A stretch of 64,000 nucleotides of DNA from Pseudomonas sp. R84 (GCF_009834515.1 NZ_CP019426.1:6031501-6095500); one strand, 5' to 3'; counted from the stretch's first letter, positions 44,151 to 53,112 are shown. Numbers and translations are program-made. The notes: generated from the sequence alone by a model not told the origin.

Positions 44151-46343
44151 ATGTCCTCGACCTCGTTTCGTCAGTCTTTGCGGCGCCTGTGGGCGCTGGA
44201 TAAATTCAGCTACAGCGTGCGGGTGTTCATCGCCCTGACCGGCAGCATGGCGCTGTGTTGGTATCAGGATGAAATGGGCCTGCTGATCCCGTTGTTCCTG
44301 GGGATTATCGCCAGCGCCCTGGCCGAGACCGACGACAGTTGGCAAGGCCGCCTCAACGCCCTTGCCGTAACGCTGGTGTGTTTCAGCATCGCCGCGCTGT
44401 CGGTGGAATTGCTCTTCCCCTACCCCATCGTGTTTGCCATTGCTTTGGCGCTGGCGAGTTTCGGCCTGACCATGCTCGGTGCGCTCGGCGAGCGTTATGG
44501 GGCGATTGCCTCGGCGACGTTGATTCTGTCGGTGTACACGATGATCGGCGTTGATCAGCGCGGCGGTGCGGTCACCGATTTCTGGCACGAACCGATGCTG
44601 CTGGTCGCCGGTGCGGCGTGGTACGGCTTGCTCTCGGTGGTGTGGCAGGCGCTGTTTTCCAACCAGCCGGTGCAGCAGAGTCTGGCGCGCTTGTTCCGTG
44701 AACTGGGTTTTTACCTGAAGCTGAAGTCATCGCTGTTCGAGCCGATCCGGCAGATGGACGTCGAAGCGCGGCGCCTGGAACTGGCCCAACAAAACGGTCG
44801 CGTGGTGGCAGCGCTGAACAGTGCCAAGGAAATCATCCTGCACCGCGTCGGCAACGGCCGTCCCGGTTCGAAAGTCAGCCGCTACCTGAAGCTGTACTTC
44901 CTCGCTCAAGACATCCACGAACGCGCCAGCTCCTCGCACTATCCGTACAACGCGCTGGCCGAAGCGTTCTTCCACAGTGACGTGCTGTTCCGCTGCCAAC
45001 GCCTGTTGCGCCAGCAAGGCAAGGCCTGCCGCGCCTTGGCCGAATCGATCCAGATGCGTCAGCCATTTATTTATGACGCGAGTTTCGCCGAAGCCCTGAG
45101 CGACCTCGATGCGTCCCTCGAACACTTGCGTATTCAGAGCAATCCGGCCTGGCGCGGACTGCTGCGTTCACTGCGCGCACTGGCCGCCAACCTCGGCACC
45201 CTCGATCGTTTGCTCAGCGACGCGAGTAATCCCGATGCCTTGGCCGATGCGACCGATAGCAGCCTGCTCGACCGCTCACCGCGCAACCTCAAGGATGTGT
45301 GGATCCGCCTGCGCACGCAGCTGACGCCGACCTCTTTGTTGTTCCGCCACGCTCTGCGACTGCCCTTGGCGCTGAGTATCGGCTATGGCATGGTGCATCT
45401 GATTCACCCGTCCCAGGGTTACTGGATCATCCTCACCACTCTTTTCGTCTGCCAGCCGAACTACGGCGCGACCCGGCGCAAGCTCGGTCAACGGATCCTC
45501 GGCACCGCCATCGGCCTGACCGTGGCGTGGGCGCTGTTCGATCTGTTCCCGAGCCCGTTGGTGCAGTCCTGTTTCGCCATCGCTGCCGGCGTGGTGTTCT
45601 TTACCAACCGCACCACCCGCTACACCTTGGCGACGGCAGCGATAACCATCATGGTGCTGTTCTGCTTCAACCAGGTCGGCGACGGCTACGGGCTGTTCCT
45701 GCCACGGTTGTTCGATACGCTGCTGGGCAGCCTGATTGCCGGCCTGACGGTGTTCCTGTTCCTGCCGGACTGGCAGGGTCGACGCCTGAACAAAGTGCTG
45801 GCCAACACCCTGACCTGCAACAGCATCTACCTGCGCCAGATCATGCAGCAGTACGCCGCCGGCAAAAGTGACGACCTCGCCTATCGGCTGGCCCGACGCA
45901 ACGCGCACAACGCCGATGCGGCGCTGTCGACGACGTTGGCGAACATGCTCATGGAGCCGGGGCATTTCCGTAAGGAAGCGGATGTCGGTTTTCGCTTTCT
46001 GGTGTTGTCGCACACGTTGTTGAGTTATCTGTCGGGGTTGGGCGCGCATCGGGAAACTCAGTTACCCGCTGATGTGCGCGAGCATTTGATCGATGGCGCC
46101 GGAGTGAAACTGGCGACGAGCATCGACGAAATTGCCCAGGGGCTAGCCAACAAGCAGCCGGTGGCGATTCAGAGTGATGAAGAAGAAGCGCTGGCCAATG
46201 AGCTGGAGCAGATGGCTGATGAGATCGATGAAGGGCAGCGGTTGGTGCAGACGCAACTCGCGTTGATTTGCCGGCAACTCGGACCGTTGCGCACGTTGGC
46301 GGCGCACTTGATCAAGGACAGCTCAGAAATCAGCGGCGGCTGA
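44151..46343 (+). CDS. yccS: YccS/YhfK-family inner-membrane protein (FUSC-like)
   Basis: A 730-residue protein with two blocks of about five hydrophobic helices (residues 20-170 and 400-540) separated and followed by soluble helical domains, the YccS/YhfK plan related to aromatic-acid exporters (FUSC family). The second block contains RLPLALSIGYGMVHLIHPSQ and YWIILTTLFVCQPNYGATRR. The C-terminus is acidic and helical. The ATG at 44151 gives the family N-terminus, though GGAAGG lies somewhat far upstream. Function unknown; a transport role is assumed from the family. Confidence 0.87.
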   Translation: MSSTSFRQSLRRLWALDKFSYSVRVFIALTGSMALCWYQDEMGLLIPLFLGIIASALAETDDSWQGRLNALAVTLVCFSIAALSVELLFPYPIVFAIALALASFGLTMLGALGERYGAIASATLILSVYTMIGVDQRGGAVTDFWHEPMLLVAGAAWYGLLSVVWQALFSNQPVQQSLARLFRELGFYLKLKSSLFEPIRQMDVEARRLELAQQNGRVVAALNSAKEIILHRVGNGRPGSKVSRYLKLYFLAQDIHERASSSHYPYNALAEAFFHSDVLFRCQRLLRQQGKACRALAESIQMRQPFIYDASFAEALSDLDASLEHLRIQSNPAWRGLLRSLRALAANLGTLDRLLSDASNPDALADATDSSLLDRSPRNLKDVWIRLRTQLTPTSLLFRHALRLPLALSIGYGMVHLIHPSQGYWIILTTLFVCQPNYGATRRKLGQRILGTAIGLTVAWALFDLFPSPLVQSCFAIAAGVVFFTNRTTRYTLATAAITIMVLFCFNQVGDGYGLFLPRLFDTLLGSLIAGLTVFLFLPDWQGRRLNKVLANTLTCNSIYLRQIMQQYAAGKSDDLAYRLARRNAHNADAALSTTLANMLMEPGHFRKEADVGFRFLVLSHTLLSYLSGLGAHRETQLPADVREHLIDGAGVKLATSIDEIAQGLANKQPVAIQSDEEEALANELEQMADEIDEGQRLVQTQLALICRQLGPLRTLAAHLIKDSSEISGG

Positions 46344-46351
46344 CAGGGCGT

Positions 46352-46419
46352 CATCGCGAGCAGGCTCACTCCTACAGGGGAACGCATTTCAAATTGTAGG
46401 CCTTCGCCTGCTCGCGATA
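46352..46419. repeat. Degenerate REP doublet, 'TGTAGGAGTGAGCCTGCTCGCG' family
   Basis: The left arm ATCGCGAGCAGGCTCACTCC is standard; the right arm reads TTGTAGGCCTTCGCCTGCTCGCGAT and is partly decayed. It lies between yccS and the convergent binding-protein gene. Confidence 0.75.
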
Positions 46420-46455
46420 GGGACATCAGCCACACAGAGGATTCTGGATCAGCCT

Positions 46456-47193
46456 TCACATCCCATGCTGCCTCAACAACTTGTCATAACTCCCATCCGC
46501 CTTCATCGCCGCAATCGCCTTATCAAACCCCGCGACAATCTGCTCATGCTGCGGATTCTTCAGGCTCACCAGAATGTGCAGGCTGTTCTCACTCAACGGC
46601 TTGGGCAAAAACTCCACTGAATTGCGCACCTTGGCGGATTCCCGTGCCAGGTAATACTTCGCCACATACTCATCTTCCAGCGTCAGCTTGACCCGATCCG
46701 CCGCGAGCATGCGCACGGCCATGGCGAAGTTATGCACAGGGACTTTCTGCAACGCCGTGTCGGCATCGAACGGCGCCGAATAGGCGTAGCCGCGCACCAC
46801 CGCAATCGGATAAGTGTGCAGTTGCTGCAGATTGGAATAATCAAGTGGCGTGTCTTTGCGCTTGAGAAAGCGGATGCGGTTGAGCAGGTATTCACCGGAA
46901 AACTGGCCGAGCTTGGTCCGTTCGTCGTTGTACCAAGCGTTGACCAATACATCGTAGCGGCCCTCGCCAACGCCAAGCAGTGCCCGTGCCCAAGGTACCT
47001 GCTCGTAACCGCTGGCATAACCGGACCGGGCCAGCGCAGTTGTGACGATGTCGGTGGCCAGTCCGCCGTTGACCAGCGTGTCGTCGGTAAAGGGTGGCCA
47101 GATATCAAACACCAGCCGCAGCTTGTCCGCTGCAGCGGTCTGAGCCAGCAAGAGCAGTCCGGTCAAAGCAAAGGCTCGATGCAAACGCGGCAT
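46456..47193 (-). CDS. Periplasmic substrate-binding protein, SBP_bac_3 (polar amino acid) family
   Basis: A 245-residue secreted protein with a signal peptide (MPRLHRAFALTGLLLLAQTA, cleavage near AAA). It has the bilobal PBP pattern DKLRLVFDIWPPFTDD, GGLATDIVTTALARSGY, RYDVLVNAWYNDER and a C-terminal GFDKAIAAMKADGSYDKLLR. No permease or ATPase is adjacent, so it may be an orphan binding protein or sensor. The ATG at 47193 has a weak ribosome binding site. The ligand is not predictable. Confidence 0.85.
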   Translation of the reverse strand: MPRLHRAFALTGLLLLAQTAAADKLRLVFDIWPPFTDDTLVNGGLATDIVTTALARSGYASGYEQVPWARALLGVGEGRYDVLVNAWYNDERTKLGQFSGEYLLNRIRFLKRKDTPLDYSNLQQLHTYPIAVVRGYAYSAPFDADTALQKVPVHNFAMAVRMLAADRVKLTLEDEYVAKYYLARESAKVRNSVEFLPKPLSENSLHILVSLKNPQHEQIVAGFDKAIAAMKADGSYDKLLRQHGM

Positions 47194-47448
47194 GCTTGAA
47201 AATCCTTAGCGGGCGAGTTGCCCAGCATGTTTTCAGTCAAAACCCCAAGGCCCCTTACCGGCAAAACCCAGGCCCTAACATTAGCTCATTGCAGCCAGTG
47301 CACAGGGCTCTCCAGCAGATTACACAAAGTCGCCGAGGCTGCGAGAAAGGAATGATGGCATTTTGACCTTTGTCACAGACTCTTACGCCATAAAGACATC
47401 TTTGCCGCAGGCGCTTAGTATCGGGCGACACGTTCAAGGAATCGGCAA

Positions 47449-47901
47449 ATGACAATCGAATGGGTCTGCAAACATCACAGTGATCTGGGCAAGGAACAGC
47501 TGTACGCGCTGTTGAAGCTGCGCTCGGACGTGTTCGTGGTTGAACAGAAATGCGCTTATCCGGACCTCGACGGTCAGGATCTGGAAGGCGACACCTACCA
47601 TTTGATGGGGTGGGAGGATGACCAGTTGATGGCGTACCTGCGCCTGCTGGACCCGGAATCCCAGGGCGGTGATGTGGTGATCGGCCGGGTGATTACTGCA
47701 CCGCAGGGCCGCGGCAAAGGGCTGGGGCACGAAATGATGGAACAGGCGTTGAAACAGGCCGAGAAGCATTGGCCGCAAGTGCCGATCTATCTGTCAGCGC
47801 AGGCGCATTTGCAGGGGTATTACGGCAAGTACGGGTTTGTTGTGGCGGGTGAAGAGTATCTGGAGGATGACATTCCACACATCGGGATGCGTCGTGCCTG
47901 A
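47449..47901 (+). CDS. elaA: GNAT family N-acetyltransferase, ElaA type
   Basis: A 150-residue acetyltransferase. LYALLKLRSDVFVVEQKCAY near residue 20 is the ElaA signature, and the acetyl-CoA loop is VITAPQGRGKGLGHEMMEQA (about residue 85). The C-terminal YYGKYGFVVAGEEYLEDDIP matches the family. The ATG at 47449 lies after CAAGGAATCGGCAA. It acetylates an unknown small molecule or protein. Confidence 0.9.
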   Translation: MTIEWVCKHHSDLGKEQLYALLKLRSDVFVVEQKCAYPDLDGQDLEGDTYHLMGWEDDQLMAYLRLLDPESQGGDVVIGRVITAPQGRGKGLGHEMMEQALKQAEKHWPQVPIYLSAQAHLQGYYGKYGFVVAGEEYLEDDIPHIGMRRA

Positions 47902-47907
47902 AGAGCC

Positions 47908-48081
47908 CCTCACCCTAGCCCTCTCCCAGGGGGAGAGGGGACTGACCTTATTGTCTTGCGGCAGACATCGACCTGAAAAACCGAGTCGATTATGGATTCA
48001 AATGCGCTCGCTCACGTCGGCGTAACTCTCAAATATCCCCCAATCGGCCCCCTCTCCCTCCGGGAGAGGGCTGGGGTGAGG
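47908..48081. repeat. Paired inverted CCCTCACCCTAGCCCTCTCCC repeat
   Basis: The left element begins CCCCTCACCCTAGCCCTCTC (47908), the right one ends GAGAGGGCTGGGGTGAGGGC (48083). It lies between convergent genes elaA and the small winged-helix gene. Confidence 0.85.
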
Positions 48082-48085
48082 GCAT

Positions 48086-48382
48086 TTAGGGATACTCGAG
48101 CACTGCCTTGATCTGCCGCAAATTCCTCTCGATCCACCCACGATCAATCGCCCCCCACTCACGAATCCGATAGCGCCCGGCATGATTACGAGCGCCCTCT
48201 TCCTGCTCGAACTCACAAACGATATCCAGATCCGCCAACGCCGCAATCGTGTCCTGCGCCGTGCGCCGGGGCATGCCGGTCACTTCGGTCAGCGTCGGCA
48301 CGCTCGGCGCCAGACCGCTGTCGATCAGGTACGCCACATACAAGCGGCGGTAGAAACTGCTTTTGGTCTTGCTGACGTCCAT
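48086..48382 (-). CDS. Small winged-helix DNA-binding protein
   Basis: A 98-residue protein with a probable winged helix: VAYLIDSGLAPSVPTLTEVT, then GMPRRTAQDTIAALADLDIV, and a wing-like CEFEQEEGARNHAGRYRI. This resembles small wHTH proteins found next to YgjP-type genes in Pseudomonas. The ATG at 48382 follows GGGAAGGTG; a GTG six bases upstream overlaps that site. It lies 24 nt after the YgjP-like gene on the same strand, so both are probably one transcript. Target genes unknown. Confidence 0.72.
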   Translation of the reverse strand: MDVSKTKSSFYRRLYVAYLIDSGLAPSVPTLTEVTGMPRRTAQDTIAALADLDIVCEFEQEEGARNHAGRYRIREWGAIDRGWIERNLRQIKAVLEYP

Positions 48383-48406
48383 CCACACCTTCCCGGTTGC
48401 GTACGG

Positions 48407-48901
48407 TTAAGCCTGCATATCCCGCCACGTCAGGTACACGCGCAGATCAAACTCGACCTGGTGATACCCCGGCAGCATGTGCTCGCACAATTTATAGAAC
48501 GCCTTGTTGTGATCCGATTCCTTGAAGTGCGCCAGTTCATGCACCACGATCATTTTCAGAAAGTCCGGCGCGGCGTCCTTGAACAACGAGGCGATACGAA
48601 TCTCTTTCTTGGCCTTGAGCTTGCCGCCCTGCACCCGTGAAACCGTGGTGTGCAGACCCAGTGCACGGTGGGTCAGGTCGAGGCGGTTGTCGAACAGCAC
48701 CTTGTCGATGGCCGGGGCGTTGCGCAGGTATTCCTGTTTCAGGTCCAGCGCGTAGCTGTACAGCGCTTTGTCGCTCTGCACATCGTGCGGCCCCGAATAG
48801 CGTTGATTCAGGTATTCACCCAGACGCTCTTCGGCGATCAGTTGGCGCACCTGGTCCTGCAATTGCGCGGGATAGGCCTGGAGGTACTTCAACACAGTCA
48901 T
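48407..48901 (-). CDS. YgjP-like (M48-related) metallopeptidase
   Basis: A 164-residue soluble protein with the zinc protease motif VVHELAHFKESDHNKAF (HExxH plus a further histidine, about residue 120) in the arrangement of YgjP/WLM-type domains, where a third ligand follows at HNKAFYKLCEHMLPGY. The ATG at 48901 was chosen because family similarity starts at MTVLKYLQAY; upstream codons are not conserved-looking. No signal peptide. It lies just downstream of the response regulator gene on the same strand. Substrate unknown. Confidence 0.82.
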   Translation of the reverse strand: MTVLKYLQAYPAQLQDQVRQLIAEERLGEYLNQRYSGPHDVQSDKALYSYALDLKQEYLRNAPAIDKVLFDNRLDLTHRALGLHTTVSRVQGGKLKAKKEIRIASLFKDAAPDFLKMIVVHELAHFKESDHNKAFYKLCEHMLPGYHQVEFDLRVYLTWRDMQA

Positions 48902-48945
48902 GGACGGGCGACACGGTTCGAAAAAGGTGCGCCAGTGTAGCGAAT

Positions 48946-51069
48946 TCAACCGGGCAGCGCGCTCCAGTCAAACGGTTCGGCGAAGCTGGCCGCATCCTCG
49001 GCGATCAATGGCCGCGCGACGAGGAAGCCCTGCACATATTCACAGCCGTGAGCTTGCAGCCACTGGTATTGCTCGATGGTTTCCACCCCTTCGGCAATCA
49101 CCAGCAAACCGTATTGCTTGCACAGACTGATCACCGTGCTGACCAGTGAGGCGTCGCGTTTCGAGTCCGGCAATCGCGCAATGAGATGGCGATCAAGCTT
49201 GAGCGTATCGAGCTCCAGATCGCGCAAATGTGCCAGCGAACACGGCCCGGAGCCAAAATCGTCCAGCGCCACGCGCACACCGAGATTGCGCAGCAAACGC
49301 AACTGTTTGCGAGTCTCGTCGGGGTTTTGCATCAACGCTTCTTCAGTGACTTCGACCTCCAGTTGCCGAGGCTGCAAGGCATGTCGCTCCATGACTTGCC
49401 GCAACTCGGTGACCAGATTCGGCAGACTGAACTGGGTGTTGCTCAAACTCACACCGAGCACCAGATCTTCGGCAAACAGGGTTTCCCAGGCTTTGCGCTG
49501 GCCGGCGCCGCGATGATAAATCCAGCTGCCGAGACGACTGATCAGCCGCGCCTCTTCCAGCAGCGGCAGGAACAATCCCGGCGGAACATCACCGACACTT
49601 GGATGTTGCCAGCGCAGCAAAGCCTCAAAACCACGAATCTGGCCAGTGTCGATGGCCACTTGCGGCTGATACACCAAGTTGAAATCGCGATTCTCGATGG
49701 CGGCACGCACGCTCTCCTCGAGCATCAACCGCGAACGGGCCCGGCCGTTCATTTCATGATCATAGAAACGATATTGCTGACGCCCGGCGCGCTTGGCTTC
49801 GTACATGGCGATGTCCGATGCGCGCAGCAGTCCGTCGAGGTTGGAGCCGCAATCCGGATAAGTGGCGATGCCGATGCTGGCGCCGAGGGCGATGTCCAGC
49901 CCTTCGATCTGCTGACAGATCGACACCCGCTCAATGAGTTTCTCGGCAATCTTCGCCGCTTGCTCGGGGAATTCCAGATCGAGCAACGCGGTGAATTCGT
50001 CGCCGCCCATGCGCGCGAGAATGTCGAACGGCCGCAGACAGGCTTTCAATTGCTCGGAAACCCAACGCAACACCCGATCGCCGGCATCATGACCGAGTGA
50101 ATCGTTGACCCGTTTGAAGCCATCAAGATCCAGATACAGCAACACCCAACTGCTATCACTGCGATCACCACGCAACAGCAAGTTTTCAACGGTCTGGTAA
50201 AAGCCGCGACGGTTGAGCAAACCGGTCAGTGGATCGGTGACCGCTTGAAATTCGAGCTGCTGGTGCAAGTGACGCACCACCGACATGTCCAGCACAGTCA
50301 CCACCATTGCGTGCTGCTCGGCGGGCAACGCCGCGCAGGACAGCGCCACCGGCACCTGCTGGCCGGGCGCGGTGCGCAGCAACGCGTCGTGCAGTCTTAA
50401 TGTTTCGCCACGCTTGTAGCTGGCATAAAACTCAGAATCGGCCCACAGCGGAATGTGCGGTTTCTGAAGAAAATCGAGAAACTCCTTACCTTCCAGCTCC
50501 TTCACCGGCGCATTCAGCAAACGCGAAATCGCCGGATTGGCAAAGCGGATCAAGCCGTCCTCGCCCACCACCAATATCCCCTCGGCAGCGTTATCCAGCA
50601 CCGAGGCATTGAAGGCGCGCGCCACTTCCAGGTCATGACTCAGGCGCTGCAACGCGCGGCGATTACGCTGGTGCTCCAGCAACGCCTGCACCTTGGGCTT
50701 GAGAATCTGTGGGTCGAACGGTTTGAACAGGTAATCCACCGCGCCACTCGCGTAGCCCTTGATCACGGCGTCCTGGGATTGCTCGTTGGCAGTCAGAAAG
50801 ATAATCGGCGTCAGGCGCGTGCGCTGGCTGCCGCGCATCAGCCGCGCGACTTCAAAGCCGTCCATGCCCGGCATCTGCACGTCCAGCAGCACCAGGTCGA
50901 CGTCGTGGGAGAGCAGAATATTGAGCGCTTCGAAACCGGAGGCTGCGGTGAGGACGTGCCAATCCTGACGCTGCAGCAACGCGCGCATGCTGATCAGATT
51001 TTCAGGGTAATCATCAACGATCAAAAGGACAGAGCTGCCTTCACCTGGCGGGGGTTGCGCGCATTCCAT
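48946..51069 (-). CDS. Response regulator with REC-PAS-GGDEF-EAL domains
   Basis: A 707-residue c-di-GMP signalling protein. The receiver domain (about 14-130) has its phosphorylation aspartate at 63 (LVLLDVQMPGMDG). A PAS domain follows (about 150-265). The GGDEF domain has an intact GGDEF at 355-359 and an I-site RPFD at 346-349, five residues before it. The EAL domain has FEALLRW (481-487), EVTEEAL (573-579), DDFG (603-606), K624, E660 and Q680. At 541 it has serine where active phosphodiesterases have asparagine (VSLS instead of VNLS). It may therefore favour cyclase activity or bind without cleaving. The ATG at 51069 follows AGAGAAG. No histidine kinase is adjacent. Confidence 0.92.
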   Translation of the reverse strand: MECAQPPPGEGSSVLLIVDDYPENLISMRALLQRQDWHVLTAASGFEALNILLSHDVDLVLLDVQMPGMDGFEVARLMRGSQRTRLTPIIFLTANEQSQDAVIKGYASGAVDYLFKPFDPQILKPKVQALLEHQRNRRALQRLSHDLEVARAFNASVLDNAAEGILVVGEDGLIRFANPAISRLLNAPVKELEGKEFLDFLQKPHIPLWADSEFYASYKRGETLRLHDALLRTAPGQQVPVALSCAALPAEQHAMVVTVLDMSVVRHLHQQLEFQAVTDPLTGLLNRRGFYQTVENLLLRGDRSDSSWVLLYLDLDGFKRVNDSLGHDAGDRVLRWVSEQLKACLRPFDILARMGGDEFTALLDLEFPEQAAKIAEKLIERVSICQQIEGLDIALGASIGIATYPDCGSNLDGLLRASDIAMYEAKRAGRQQYRFYDHEMNGRARSRLMLEESVRAAIENRDFNLVYQPQVAIDTGQIRGFEALLRWQHPSVGDVPPGLFLPLLEEARLISRLGSWIYHRGAGQRKAWETLFAEDLVLGVSLSNTQFSLPNLVTELRQVMERHALQPRQLEVEVTEEALMQNPDETRKQLRLLRNLGVRVALDDFGSGPCSLAHLRDLELDTLKLDRHLIARLPDSKRDASLVSTVISLCKQYGLLVIAEGVETIEQYQWLQAHGCEYVQGFLVARPLIAEDAASFAEPFDWSALPG

Positions 51070-51388
51070 GCTGCTTCTCTTGTCGGGACTTCAGGGCGAT
51101 TCCGGTAAAACCGTACATACATCGAGCCTTCACTCTAGTCGTGGATCCGAAAAAGCAGAAGCTGTCATCAGGCCATCATTTAACCAAAGCGTGAGTTTGC
51201 CGACTAACGGTCACCGCTGAAGCCCCCGGAAACCGGCAGAGATGGCATTTCGACAGGATGTTGACGTCAATCATCTGCCAAACGGGCATTAACAAAAAAT
51301 CCCTCTACGCTTATAAAGGCCGCCCCAAAACGTGCGGGCTAGAGCTTCTGGCACGTACGTGCAGTGAAACTTGAGTGGAAGAACCGAC
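51070..51388. other. Divergent gap between response regulator and alginate lyase genes
   Basis: This 319-bp gap must hold promoters for both genes. It is AT-richer than its surroundings near 51280-51320. I see no REP element, strong inverted repeat or small gene in it. Confidence 0.55.
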
Positions 51389-52057
51389 ATGATCGATCTC
51401 GCAACCTGGAACCTCAGCGTTCCCGTTGGCAGCCCGCCATACACCGTCGAAACCTCCAAACTGGTGAACGGCTTCAAAGATCAGTACTTCCATTCCGACA
51501 CCGGCACCTTGTTCTTCTGGTCACCGGTTACCGGGTCAAAAACCGAAAACGCCATCTACCCGCGCACCGAACTGCGTGAAACCTACAGCAACGGCACCCT
51601 GCGCAACTGGTATTACCCGGACGCCGACAACCTGCTGCGCGCGACCCTCACGGTGAACAAAGTGCCGAGTTCCGGCAAGATCGTCATTGGCCAGATCCAC
51701 GCCTATGAAAGCCAGAAGCCGATGGTCAAACTTGAGTATCAGTACAAGACAAAAACCGAAACCGGCAACCTGGTGATCAAGGTGCGCATGCACCCGGATG
51801 ACGACGAAAGCCGCGTCATCACCCTGGCTACCGGGATCAAGCTGGATCGCGAATTCAATTACCTCATCCACTTGAGCCCTGGCGGTGCGTTGGGTGTCAG
51901 TGCGGCGGGTTATCAGTGGGATTCACAGATCAGCGCGACTTGGCGCAACAAGCCGTTGTACTTCAAGGCTGGGGTTTATGTGCAGGACAATACCGGGTAT
52001 ACGAGTGAGGGCGGGCAAGTGACCTTCAGCAAGCTGGATATTGATCATGACAAGTAA
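51389..52057 (+). CDS. Polysaccharide lyase family 7 alginate lyase, no signal peptide
   Basis: A 222-residue single-domain PL7 enzyme that cleaves alginate by beta-elimination. All three catalytic motifs are present: RTELRE (about 68), GQIH (about 110) and YFKAGVYVQ (about 197). The QIH form is usually linked to guluronate-containing blocks. The ATG at 51389 follows GGAAG; an in-frame TTG six codons upstream adds only SGRTD. Neither start gives a signal peptide, so the enzyme is cytoplasmic or released by lysis or an unusual route. It is divergent from the c-di-GMP regulator. Confidence 0.9.
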   Translation: MIDLATWNLSVPVGSPPYTVETSKLVNGFKDQYFHSDTGTLFFWSPVTGSKTENAIYPRTELRETYSNGTLRNWYYPDADNLLRATLTVNKVPSSGKIVIGQIHAYESQKPMVKLEYQYKTKTETGNLVIKVRMHPDDDESRVITLATGIKLDREFNYLIHLSPGGALGVSAAGYQWDSQISATWRNKPLYFKAGVYVQDNTGYTSEGGQVTFSKLDIDHDK

Positions 52058-52104
52058 CGACCGCGCGAAAAATATGTTTAGTTTTTGAAATCATTAGATA
52101 AATG

Positions 52105-52138
52105 CAGGTGACGAAACAGACAACCTCTTCGCCACCTG
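52105..52138 (+). terminator. Probable terminator of the alginate lyase gene
   Basis: CAGGTGACGAA (52105-52115) and TTCGCCACCTG (52128-52138) pair with one mismatch and are followed by ATTTATTATTT. Confidence 0.65.
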
Positions 52139-52204
52139 ATTTATTATTTACCCATAACAAAACTATAAAAATAACAACCTATCCCATTACGCAAGCCAAA
52201 ACAG

Positions 52205-52615
52205 TTAGTGCTTTTCTCCTTTGAAGTTAAATTTCCCTTCAACCTTTACTCCCGGCTTCGTGAAAAGAAAGCTCCCCTCTGGATATTCGCCGGTTTTTTT
52301 CAAAATCAATTTTCCATCACGATAATCGACCTGTCCCTGATCCGGAAAATCCGTGCGAGCGAAAATTTTGTCTTGATTGAATACGATGTCGTACTCACCC
52401 ACAGCCATCATCCGATCAAATCGCAACATCACGAAGTAGTGTCGACCAGATACTTGCCCGTGCGCTTTAAAATAAAACCAGTCATCATAAGTTTGTCTGT
52501 ATGGTCGGCTGTCATAGGTAATCGGGCCGTTTCCAACGTCCAGTGTAACGTCTACCATTCCAAAATCATCCATCTTTGGATATTTGTCCAAATCTTCCGT
52601 TTTGATAGAGCCCAT
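52205..52615 (-). CDS. AT-rich orphan gene, unknown protein
   Basis: A 136-residue soluble protein (starts MGSIKTEDLDKYPKMDDFGM) that I do not recognise. It is rich in aromatic and charged residues in an alternating pattern (DDWFYFKAHGQVSGRHYFVM, RDGKLILKKTGEYPEGSF), suggesting a small beta-barrel or beta-sandwich. No signal peptide. GGAG stands 10 nt before the ATG at 52615. Its base composition and codons (TTA, AAA, ATA) are clearly AT-richer than neighbouring genes, a sign of transfer. Confidence 0.6.
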   Translation of the reverse strand: MGSIKTEDLDKYPKMDDFGMVDVTLDVGNGPITYDSRPYRQTYDDWFYFKAHGQVSGRHYFVMLRFDRMMAVGEYDIVFNQDKIFARTDFPDQGQVDYRDGKLILKKTGEYPEGSFLFTKPGVKVEGKFNFKGEKH

Positions 52616-52702
52616 ACATTATTCACTCCAAAAATCAATTGAAGCGCCACAGTAAGAAAACACTCCCCCCTTTCCAACTGTAACTTCTGACAGGTTGTTA
52701 GA

Positions 52703-52885
52703 TCATTTGGAAATCAAAAACCATTTCAATAACGAATAACAGGTAGAAACAATCAAAAAAGCTATAAGCGCTGAATATTCGCTCTTATTACCACCGAGAG
52801 TACCTACACCGACGGTTGATTGATGACCGACAACGCCGACGCAAAAGGCAGCTGGCAAGGAGAAATAGACTGCTTGAGAAGTCAT
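52703..52885 (-). CDS. Possible small membrane protein (uncertain)
   Basis: A 60-codon frame beginning MTSQAVYFSLPAAFCVGVVG with two hydrophobic segments (about 5-20 and 35-55) and a lysine at the end. There is no clear ribosome binding site. It follows the AT-rich orphan gene's strand and composition, so the two could be an imported pair, but it may also be non-coding. Confidence 0.3.
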   Translation of the reverse strand: MTSQAVYFSLPAAFCVGVVGHQSTVGVGTLGGNKSEYSALIAFLIVSTCYSLLKWFLISK

Positions 52886-53112
52886 CCGACACTCAGTGCC
52901 ATCCGCGCTCACGCGATGGCGGGCGGGCGGGCGCCATGCCTTGACCGGTTATCACTGGAAAGAGAAGCCTCTTCCCCAGTCAATTCACTGCGCTCAATCA
53001 AGCGCGGAGGCACCGCTTTACGGTGGGTTATTCGTTCAATTGAAGCGCTGGATGCTCGGTTGAGCCGCTTTTACATCCAGCCTTTAAACAGCGCTGTTTA
53101 GATCTGTCAGCA
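52886..53112. other. Intergenic stretch with no gene recognised
   Basis: Open frames here (for instance the plus-strand frame at 52820-53101) have no ribosome binding site and unnatural composition. I see no REP element or recognised signal before the structured leader begins near 53113. Confidence 0.5.

Noticed and set aside
52820..53101. Plus-strand 93-codon frame
   Set aside because: No ribosome binding site, no domain, and composition unlike neighbouring genes.
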